Shown: piece after piece, positions 1-10,390 of the stretch
How the letters are laid out: every line of letters begins with the position of its first letter
How positions within the stretch are numbered: position 1 is the first letter of the stretch
NCBI GenBank assembly: GCA_029891385.1
Contig: CM057229.1
Span: forward strand, 4,341,001 to 4,405,000
Reading direction: 5' to 3'
Source of the DNA: Erythroxylum novogranatense
Taxonomy: Eukaryota > Streptophyta > Magnoliopsida > Malpighiales > Erythroxylaceae
Length of the DNA stretch: 64,000 nucleotides
Notes under the pieces: generated by a model
Told to the model about the DNA's origin: nothing
What the model saw: only the letters and a program-made list of their open reading frames with translations
Database searches by the model: none
Program-made: the position numbers and the translations under genes

Positions 1-3000
1 GTTCACAATTTTCCTTTTAACGATGTGATGCATTTGTGCATGAATGCACGTGTCCCATAGCGATTAGCGATGATACGGTCCAAATACATAGTATAATCAT
101 ACAATCCAATTAACAGTTGCCTAATGCTTATTTCACAGTCAATGGAGTCACATATAACCATATAATCCCCGTAGGGCAGTCAATTCACAGTCATAAGCCA
201 CGTAATCCTCGTAGGGCAATCAAATCACAGTTAACACATAGATTGGAATAACCAACTAGGTTACTCACCTATTACTTCCGAGCTAATGCCGGGAAGACTC
301 TGCCACGTCGGTGGAACGACGCTCTAATTGGACCTCTATAAGAAGCAGAGAATAAAACGATCACTAATGATCCAATCCGAATCAGTGAATGATGCACATG
401 TAGGTGTATAATGCATGTTCATGAATTCCCGGCCCTAATCCAAAATTTTCCCATCAGGACTCTTACCCGGATCCACGTCAAATTTTTCGTCCAAAAAAAA
501 ATCCCCAATTTCTATAAAAAAAATGAAATTCAAATTTCACTGAATCCGATGCCTCAAGAATCAGGTCAATCGGACGTTGGACGGAAAAGTTATTCACGAA
601 AGAAATCAAAATTCAACAAGTAATATATATAAATATTGCCCTTATTTTCCCCTTTATTTTCTGATTTCCAACCAAACTTCCAACACCCATAACTCTTTCT
701 ACACATTTCTGAAAAATGCAAACTATACCTTGTTGGAGAGCTTATAAAAAGCTCTACAATTCTCAAGAAGACCATAAAAATCAATTCCAACCCTAAGGGT
801 GTCAAATATCCCATCAAACCTTCTGCCTACTCAATTCCCATTAACACAGGGCAGTACATTGACACTTTCATAACTCACTGATTCTTCAGAAATAAATTAC
901 CACAAAAATATGGTCAATAAGTTCACAATGTCCTCAACAACTTTCATGAACAATCCAAAATCAAATTCTATTTCTAAACTAGTCAATTAATTCACCTAAT
1001 GTTACTGTCTCTGAAATCCTTCAATGTGGGCAGTAACCTTACAACAAGCATTAACTCCCTATATACAAGTCAGTAAAATCAGAACTTTATATCCCTGAAA
1101 AGATAACATTTCAAACTTCAATTTTCATGAAGCACTCAACATCCACCTCGATCTCTAACAATTTCAAAACTGTTATGGAAGCTACTGTTATGATCAGCCA
1201 TTCATAACCTAATGTAGGGTCAGTTTTTGAAAAATCATAACTCCCAATTCTGACTTCTAAAAATTACACACCATATATCATTTTCAAGTTAATCTCTTCC
1301 TCTACAACTTTTCAGAAGCTCACTCACACCAATTCAGTCCACATAAAATGTTAAAATTGCCTCCAATCAGTAAACTCACAAAATCACTCTTAAGCTAGGT
1401 TTCATCCAAAATGCTCAAAACCAGTCATTAGTAATCAATTCATATCTCCCAATATACAATTCTAAAAATAGCAAGATCAGTAGAAATGGAAATATAATTC
1501 AATATGCTACAACTTCCATGAAGACCATTTCCCCTAATTCCATCTCAATTAATTCATAAAAATCAACAAAACTCAGATGTCATGGTTGCGGTTACTGTTT
1601 ACAGGCAATAGAACAATAACTTTCCATGCAAACATTCACCCTTCTATCATTGAAATTTAACAACACCTATTTCACACTAAATTGAAGCCAACATCCCAAA
1701 GTTTTAGTGGCCACTAACCTTACCTCATCTGCATTTCTAGACAATAAGTTATGAATAAAACAGTAACATCAATTTCAACTCTAACTTTCCAGATTTAATG
1801 TTAACCTTAGTTCTAACATTTCCAATGCCTTTTTCACATCACTAAACATCCAAATAAATACAAATTAAATATTACTACAGTCATAAATATACTAGGGCTA
1901 ATACTGAAAAATTGGCAGCACTAAATTCCTCAATTCAAATACTCAAATAATTATCCATATTCAATTCAAAATCAAACCATATCATTAATTTCAATACATC
2001 TTCACCTAGCCTCATACCCATTTCTTCAAATCATAATAATCATCACTTTAATGCCTACATGAACCTAATACATGCTTTAAACCTTTTATTAATCACTCCT
2101 CACTATCATGGCATTTAATTCCATGTAAAAACACCATTTAAAACTCAAACCTTAATTGAAAACTTACCTAATTCAAAACCTCCTTCAAAACTTCAACTTC
2201 TACACCAAAGTACCAACCTCCTTCCCTTCCCAAGCATGCACCAAACTCATCTTCTAGCTTTGATGGAAGTAAGAGATAGTAGCTTAAAGTTATGGAGAAA
2301 GTTGAGAGAAGAGAAAAATTCGATGGTTTTGTAAAGGAGAGTGTGTTTGTGTTTTCGGATGAACAATGATAAAAGCCTAAAAATTCATCTTCCTTTCCTT
2401 TTAAACATATACACGTCCGAGAGAAAGAAGAAGTGCATTTAATGTTGCCTTTTCAATGGCAACTTGTGATTGGTTTCTTTTTATTTGACAAGTCAAAGTA
2501 ATGATTCTTTAATCCAGTCCAGATCAAAAACTAACCCAATCAACTCCAATGACCCTAATTGCACTCCCACAATAATATACCCAATAATACAGTGCCATTG
2601 GGTAGCAACTTTCGCTTCTAGAAAATTGACTGGGTTCATCGATTGGCGATTTTTCCGGTCCGAAAATTTCCGGGAATTTACCCGAATCATTTTTTTGAAA
2701 TTTAATAAAATTCCCTAAAATTGTAAAGCACATAACAGTGCACTCCAAATAATTTTTCAAACACAAAAATCACCTTTTCTAACACAAAAACACGTTTAGG
2801 CCAGTTACCGGCGATTTTGCCGGTCCGAAAAGTTTCTTCAGAAAATTCCAGAAAAATTCCTATAAATCCCAAAAAAATGTAAAACGCTCAATGGCGCACT
2901 CAGAATAATTTTTCAAATCCCATAACCACGTTAATCACAAAAAAATGCCGTTAGGCCCAATTACCGGGAATGTCATGAATGCATGACCAAATAGTTCGCG

Positions 3001-3119
3001 TGCACAAATTCACTGAGCACCAGTACCAGTATACCTGGACACTACTCATACATCCCTATTAGTCTCATCCTATGCCAATTTTACTATTTTACCCTTTCAG
3101 GAGGGGGTGGGACGTTACA
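1..3119 (-). mobile_element. LARD-1 LTR, partial (3' LTR of a minus-strand element)
   Basis: This stretch repeats at 7288-10390 with near identity, so it is one of a pair of long terminal repeats. The outer end lies left of the window: base 1 matches about base 7288, so roughly 785 bp are missing. The inner end is ...GACGTTACA at 3119, followed at once by a pyrimidine run that is a purine tract on the minus strand. The element therefore reads right to left. On the minus strand a strong splice donor, AG then GTAAGT, lies at about 2167, and a second (GTGAGTAACC) at about 268. A 75-codon minus-strand ORF at 590-817 recurs in the other copy and is explained by LTR identity. No gene is supported. 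Confidence 0.88.
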
Positions 3120-3120
3120 A

Positions 3121-3133
3121 TTCTCCCCTCCTT
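3121..3133 (-). other. Polypurine tract of LARD-1
   Basis: On the minus strand this reads AAGGAGGGGAGAA directly before the LTR start TGTAACG. Position and composition are those of the plus-strand primer of a Ty3/gypsy element. The neighbouring minus-strand text GAGGACGAAATTC is common just before the tract in Del/Tekay-type plant elements (family knowledge). Confidence 0.7.
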
Positions 3134-6100
3134 ATAAGAATTTCGTCCTCGAAATTCTCCGTCAACGGTTCACTATGACAGTAATCACATGATTCTACAT
3201 ATCCCATACACTTTTCCACTTAATGATTCACTTGTCGAGTGATCACAATAACCACTCTCAGTCCGTGGTTCGATTACTAATTTGGCTAACTCATTATCAC
3301 TTAGACGATGAGCGGATTCGACAAGACTATTAGTTGGCGATCTCATTTTCTTAACTTTCTCACTTTCCATTTCTAGAATAGCCATTACTGTGGTTCGATA
3401 TGTAGCTCGATTCAGTATTTTGAATCTATTCACTGATCACATTTTATCCTTCTAATACCTTTTTCCCCAATGCCATATAGTCCAATTCGCATTCCATTGA
3501 GTACATCTCCATTACTTTGATACCTCCCTTAATCACGTCAGGGACGATTTATATTCCTTTGGTACCAACACAGTGACATTTAACTTCACTTACTATAATC
3601 AGTAATAATGTACCTAATGTAGTCATTTGTTGTATGCCATTCACTTATATTTAAATTCGATTCTCGTAAGACAATTCACTATTCTATAGTGTTCACACAC
3701 TTTATCCGGATATACAGTTTACTCTGTCTCATTTGTCCGATCTGGTTCCACTTTAGCTAACCATGCAGTCTTTCTCAGTCACTTTCCTTTTTCTCACACA
3801 TTTGAGTCTCAAATTCATTATGGTCTTTAACTCCCAGTAGGCATTGTGCCGTGTAACAGTATATTCCTCCAGTGAATCAAAACTCTATAACACAACCATA
3901 ATCAAACCCTTTTTCCTTTTGAACTTCATTCTATACCCACAATTCTTCAATTTCACTTTTCGCATATAATTCCTAGAATGTCTAACTTCGACTATTCACT
4001 TTCTTGTTCTACCTCTTTTTATCGGGTACACATACTTCTTCTTCGACTTTTTTTTTTCACTATTGTTTTTCCAATTCCATTCGTATATTCAAACTCATCA
4101 TAAGACTTTTCACTTTACTTTCTGCACTCTTAACCATTCTTATCACTAGATTTACAACTTCAATTTTCCAGAAACACTTTACAATTACCCATAATCCGCT
4201 TGACACTCATTGTCGTTGAAAATCCCAATATCTGTAATTGATTTGTTCATTGCAGCATTATCTGTTCACTAGTTGAGTTTAGTAGGCAGAATTTTCCGGT
4301 CATTTCAAAGATTGTCGTATTATACTGTCTCTTTCCTCAAATTAACACAAGTGTATCCTTATAGGAATCTACGGTCTCCAAGGCTTTCAATCGTGAGCAT
4401 GACACCAATACCATTTATCAAAGTCATTCAATTTATTTCATACCCGTTCAACATATTGTCTCGATTCAACACGCACCGCCCACTCTTCCAAATGTATGTT
4501 TATCATCGATGTCGATTCCTCAATTAGTCCTATCGTTCTTTTTACTTTTCACTTTGCTCAACACTTCCAAACACATTCATTATCACTACCATTTGCTTAC
4601 CTCATATAATTCCCTATTAGGGTCCCATTGATTTTACCATACATCTTTTACCCTTTTCATTGAGTCCACAATTAGTATATTTACAATTTCTTTATGAAAG
4701 TGTCACTACATCACATCATTGTCGGGTTTCCTTTGTACCTCTTGTCTCCATTCATTTACTCTTTTCATTTCTCTTCTCAATTGTTTTCATATCATTTATA
4801 TCAACATAAGTTAATACCTTGTCATCCATATTTAAACCTCCAAAATTTCCATTTTATTTTAGTATCTCACTTTTCGGTTTGGGACTCTTTTATTCTTCGT
4901 TTCAAATCTGGATTCCTCAACAGATTTTGCATCATAAATGGAGATCGATTCACTTCACATTGCAATAGGATTACCTCCAATTAAAATTTCACTCATGTTG
5001 GATACTTTACATTTCTATACACACAAAGGTGATAACCTCCACAATATGAGCTATGACCCAATTTCACTTTTAATTTTGTCCATACTTCAATCCGTTTAAC
5101 CGTTAGTCTTACTACCATCTTTATCCTGTCCACGAAAGTCTCATCAATCAATTATTATACCTAATTGCTTTTCAATCATTCTTCACTATCGTGCATTTAT
5201 CTCAATCGAACACTTTTATGCCATAATTTAAATATCGTAACATTCCTTACACTAAGGTTCCTTGTGTCACCACATAAACATTTTCTTTCACACCTATTAC
5301 GTAATCTATACCACACATTTTATCCGAAACCAATTTGTAACCCATACAATTCAGACTTCCTTAAGATTCCTTTCAGTTTATACTCATCCTCAACTGAATG
5401 ACTGATACCAGAATCACTTTTCAGTTCCACTCATACATGCACACTTAGTTTACTTTTGTCTTACTTTAACCCATTAAGAACTTCACACTTATAATCACTC
5501 TAAACATTCACCGCTCATTTCCTCTATGATTTCCATATATATGTCACATACATTTCATTAGTCACAATCAACATTACTGTCCAATAGATATCCCCAACAG
5601 TAAATCGACTTAAATGCGACAACTCTTTTCATATACCACTATTGTGGTTTCATTCATTTCAAGATCTTAATTTCATTCTCCTCGTATCATTAAACTGTAT
5701 GTCTCATTTCCATATCCGTTACGTGCAACTTGACCTTGTAAGGTCATATCAACTTGGCTTATCAGCTTATGATCATTATTATTAGTATTTTTTTTTCTGC
5801 TACTTATCTCCTATTTTCCTCACTCTAATAGGCACTGGGCCTCATCCTTTTTCAGTTCTTTTAGTTCTCAATAAACCGTTACAGTACTCTATTGACCTTC
5901 TTTCCATCTAGCTATCATCATCTGCTTATAATATTTACTGATCTCCCACTCGAATACCGTGAATCAAGATATGCCCGATTGGACCATCTACATTTTACTC
6001 AATTCCAATATTTCCCCTTTCATGACATATACAGTCAGAACTGTAATTACCTAACCATCCCGGGCTTTTAATTTCACTTAGATCTACTATAACCAATATG

Positions 6101-6480
6101 TTTCCCATATCTCTAATGGACCTCTCCAAGTTCTCAACATCTTTATTTTTCTGTCACCATAATATTGTCAATTTAATTCGGAAATTCTTAATTAGTCTAG
6201 GCCAACACGGTCATTCGCTTATCACATATGAGGGTTTCCAACCCAAGACAATATCAACCTTCTTATCCATTTTCCTTTATCCTTTCCTAATTGATTATCC
6301 CTTTAGGGATTTACACTCTAATCCGGTCTCACTCTTCTCTCACTTAGTCACTTGACACTTATGCACCGTAGGATTTATCCTCGTCGACTCGACTAGGGAT
6401 CGATTACCACGGCCTGCAACGACGCGACTCAAATGCATGCAACCTATGTTCCAAAGCGTGCCCAGATACATTTCAGTACT

Positions 6481-6496
6481 CTTGGGCTCGATACCA
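6481..6496 (-). other. Primer-binding site of LARD-1 (tRNA-Met type, altered)
   Basis: The minus strand reads TGGTATCGAGCCCAAG six bases before the inner LTR boundary. The usual plant initiator-Met primer site is TGGTATCAGAGC. Here the CAG step is replaced by CG, the same kind of change seen at many CTG/CAG sites in this window. It may be a real mutation or a sequence error. Confidence 0.6.
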
Positions 6497-6502
6497 CCTA
6501 AA

Positions 6503-9500
6503 TGTAACACCCACTCCGTAAGACCGAACCCGATATCGTTGGTGATATTCGAGTCCGTGTCCCGCGAGAGTGGCGTACTACATCGATCGATTTAAAACTC
6601 AAGTATACATTTTTTTCTTTTGGAGCCATTAATTCAACGTTAGCGCGGCAAACACGATAAGTAAATATAACCCGTGTTCAATATAAACCGGTTTGATTAT
6701 TACGATCGTCAAAGTAATAATTTACAATCATCAATGCAAGAAACATTAAAACCACAATGGGCTCAAGAAAATACAAAGCCTTGTTATACGGTGATTGCGG
6801 AACACAATTTACTAAGACACTAATGCAGACGCGAATCGATCCCGATCTCTAACCTTTACTCGTCTACAAGAGACATACTCCGTGTCAACAGGGGTATTCT
6901 TCAGACCTGAAAAATAGATGCAAATTTTGGGTGAGTTTTGCAAACTCGGTGAGAAACCATCATCGATGGTTCTCCCAATTCATGCATCATATAAGCATGA
7001 TCTGATACTCATTCCATAATTATACAAAACACAAGATTGAAACAATCACAAGACAATGACAAAGGTATGCAGATCTCGAGCAATATATAAAGAACCGGTC
7101 AAAACATTGCCAAATATTCAGTCCAAGATGCAATGCACATGTGACTCTTTTCCATTCATTTCGAGATTGTGACCGAAAGCGCATAACAATGATCGGTATA
7201 GACGCGTGCGGGAGAATTATCTCCGTCGAGCTTGAGGCTCGGTTCGATATATCGAGCTCTAGCTCGGTTCGATCTGATGGCGTCTCGGTTCACAATTTTC
7301 CTTTTAACGATGTGATGCATTTGTGCATGAATGCACGTGTCCCATAGCGATTAGCGATGATACGGTCAAATACAAGTATAATCATACAATCCAATTAACG
7401 ATTGCCTAATGCTTATTTCACAGTCAATGGAGTCACATATAACCATATAATCCCCGTAGGGCAGTCAATTCACAGTCATAAGCCACGTAATCCTCGTAGG
7501 GCAATCAAATCACAGTTAACACATAGATTGGAATAACCAACTAGGTTACTCACCTATTACTTCCAGCTAACGCCGGAAGACTCGCCACGTGGGTGGAACA
7601 GCGCCCAATTGGACCTCTATAAGAAGCGAGAGAATAAAACGATCACTAATGATCCAATCCGAATCAGTGAATGATGCACATGTAGGTGTATAATGCATGT
7701 TCATGAATTCCTGGCCCTAATCCAAAATTTTTCCATCGGGACTCTTACCCGGATCCACGTCAAATTTTCCGTCCAAAAAAAATCCCCAATTTCTCAAAAA
7801 AAAATGAAATTCAAATTTCACTGAATCCGATGCCTCAAGAATCAGGTCAATCGGACGTCGGACGGAAAAGTTATTCACGAAAGAAATCAAAATTCAACAA
7901 GTAATATATATAAATATTGCCCTTATTTTCCCCTTTATTTTCTGATTTCCAACCAAACTTCCAACACCCATAACTCTTTCTACACATTTCTGAAAATTGC
8001 AAACTATACCTTGTTGGAGAGCTTATAAAAAGCTCTACAATTCTCAAGAAGACCATAAAAATCAATTCCAATCCTAAGGGTGTCAAATATCCCATCAAAC
8101 CTTCTACCTACTCAATTCCCATTAACACAGGGCAGTACATTGACACTTTCATAACTCACTGATTCTTCAGAAATAAATTACCACAAAAATATGGTCAATA
8201 ATTTCACAATGTCCTCAACAACTTTCATGAACAATCCAAAATCAAATTCTATTTCTAAACTAGTCAATTAATTCACCTAATGTTACTGTCTCTGAAATCC
8301 TTCAATGTGGGCAGTAACCTTACAACAAGCATTAACTCCCTATATACAAGTCAGTAAAATCAGAACTTTATATCCCTGAAAAGATAACATTTCAAACTTC
8401 AATTTTCATGAAGCACTCAACATCCACTTCGATCTCTAACAATTTCAAAACTGTTATGGAAGCTACTGTTATGATCAGCCATTCATAACCTAATGTAGGG
8501 TCAGTTTTTGAAAAATCATAACTCCCAATTCTGACTTCTAAAAATTACACACCATATATCATTTTCAAGGTAATCTCTTCCTCTACAACATTTCAGAAGC
8601 TCACTCACACCAATTCAGTCCACATAAAATGTTAAAATTGCCTCCAATCAGTAAACTCACAAAATCACTCTTAAGCTAGGTTTCATCCAAAATGCTCAAA
8701 ACCAGTCATTAGTAATCAATTCATATCTCCCAATATACAATTCTAAAAATAGAAAGATCAGTAGAAATGGAAAGATAATTCAATATGCTACAACTTCCAT
8801 GAAGACCATTTCCCCTAATTCCATCTCAATTAATTCATAAAAATCAACAAAACTCAGATGTCATGGTTGCGGTTACTGTTCACAGGCAATGGAACAATAA
8901 CTTTCCATGCAAAAATTCACCCTTCTATCATTGAAATTTAACAACACCTATTTCACACTAAATTGAAGCCAACATCCCAAAGTTTCAGTGGCCACTAACC
9001 TTACCTCATCTGCATTTCTACACAATAAGTTATGAATAAAACAGTAACATCAATTTCAACTCTAACTTTCCAGATTTAATGTTAACCTTAGTTCTAACAT
9101 TTCCAATGCCTTTTTCACATCACTAGACATCAAAATAAATACAAATTAAATATTACTACAGTCATACATATACTAGGGCTAATACTGAAAAATTGGCAGC
9201 ACTAAATTCCTCAATTCAAATACTCAAATAATTATCCATATTCAATTCAAAATCAAACCATATCATTAATTTCAATACATCTTCACCTAGCCTCATACCC
9301 ATTTCTTCAAATCATAATAATCATCACTTTAATGCCTACATGAACCTAATACATGCTTTAAACCTTTTATTAATCACTCCTCACTATCATGGCATTTAAT
9401 TCCATGTAAAAACACCATTTAAAACTCAAACCTTAATTGAAAACTTACCTAATTCAAAACCTCCTTCAAAACTTCAACTTCTACACCAAAGTACCAACCT

Positions 9501-10390
9501 CCTTCCCTTCCCAAGCATGCACCAAACTCATCTTCTAGCTTTGATGGAAGTAAGAGATAGTAGCTTGAAGTTATGGAGAAAGTTGAGAGAAGAGAAAAAT
9601 TCGATGGTTTTGTAAAGGAGAGTGTGTTTGTGTTTTCGGATGAACAATGATAAAAACCTAAAAATTCATCTTCCTTTCCTTTTAAACATATACACGTCCG
9701 AGAGAAAGAAGAAGTGCATTTAATGTTGCCTTTTCAATGGCAACTTGTGATTGGTTTCTTTTTATTTGACAAGTCAAAGTAATGATTCTTTAATCCAGTC
9801 CAGATCAAAAACTAACCCAATCAACTCCAATGACCCTAATTGCACTCCCACAATAATATACCCAATAATACATTGTCATTGGGTAGCAACTTTTGCTACC
9901 GAAAATTGACCGGTTCGCCAATTGGTGATTTTTCCGGTCCGAAAATTTCTGGGAATTTACCCGAATCATTTTTTTGAAATTTAATGAAATTCCCTAAAAT
10001 TGTAAAGCACATAACAGTGCACTCAAATAATTTTCAAACACAAAATCACCTTTTTAACACAAAACATGTTTAGGCTGCGATTCGAGCGATTTTGCCGGTC
10101 CGGAAAGTTTCTTCAGAAAATTTCAGAAAAATTCCTATAAATCCCAAAAAATGTAAAACGCTCAATGACGCACTCAGAATAATTTTTCAAATCCCATAAC
10201 CACGTTAATCACAAAAAATGCCGTTAGGCCAATTACCGGAATGTCATGAATGCATGACCAAGCGATTCAGCGTGCACAAATTCATCGAGCACCGATAAAG
10301 TATACCTGGACACTACTCATACATCCCTATTAGTCTCATCCTATGCCAATTTTACTATTTTACCCTTCCAGGAGGGGGTGGGACGTTACA
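6503..10390 (-). mobile_element. LARD-1 complete LTR (5' LTR of a minus-strand element), 3888 bp
   Basis: It starts TGTAACACCC and ends GGACGTTACA, giving the TG...CA ends of an LTR. From 7288 on it matches 1-3119. Differences between the copies are clustered at short CG-, CTG- or CAG-containing spots such as 7561-7601 against 281-330, and 10260-10300 against 2998-3035. It carries splice-like signals on the minus strand (see 6907-7553 and the donor at 9448). A diverged motif beginning CATAAC recurs at about 7969, 8150, 8517 and 8722. The 5 bp to its right, ATCAG, should be its target duplication; the partner lies outside the window. Confidence 0.88.
6907..7553 (-). other. Candidate intron in the U5 part of the LARD-1 LTR
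   Basis: Read on the minus strand, the donor is ATAG then GTGAGTAACC at 7553 and the acceptor is TATTTTTCAG then GT at 6907, giving 647 bp. Both sites and their surroundings recur at the equivalent place in the LTRs of the separate gypsy element at 46888-53964. Conservation of both splice sites across two families supports a spliced leader. This is inferred from consensus signals only; no transcript data were available. Confidence 0.45.

Larger units (their letters stand above)
3120..6502 (-). mobile_element. LARD-1 internal region, non-coding
   Basis: This is the 3.4 kb between the two LTRs. It is AT-rich and no gag, protease, reverse transcriptase, RNase H or integrase motif can be read on either strand. 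The plus-strand ORFs here (70-96 codons) are low-complexity and lie opposite to the element's direction. Long LTRs around a non-coding centre match the definition of a large retrotransposon derivative (LARD), which must borrow its proteins. A highly decayed coding element is the alternative, because ancient gag-pol remains below eye recognition cannot be excluded. Confidence 0.65.

Noticed and set aside
590..817. 75-codon minus-strand ORF repeated at 7871-8098
   Set aside because: Its conservation is fully explained by the two LTRs being near identical. No start context, partner or family supports a protein.
3185..6355. Several 70-96 codon ORFs in the LARD-1 internal region
   Set aside because: They are low-complexity, mostly opposite to the element's direction, and carry no recognisable motif. 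Open frames of this size are expected in pyrimidine-rich sequence that lacks TAA/TAG/TGA by composition.
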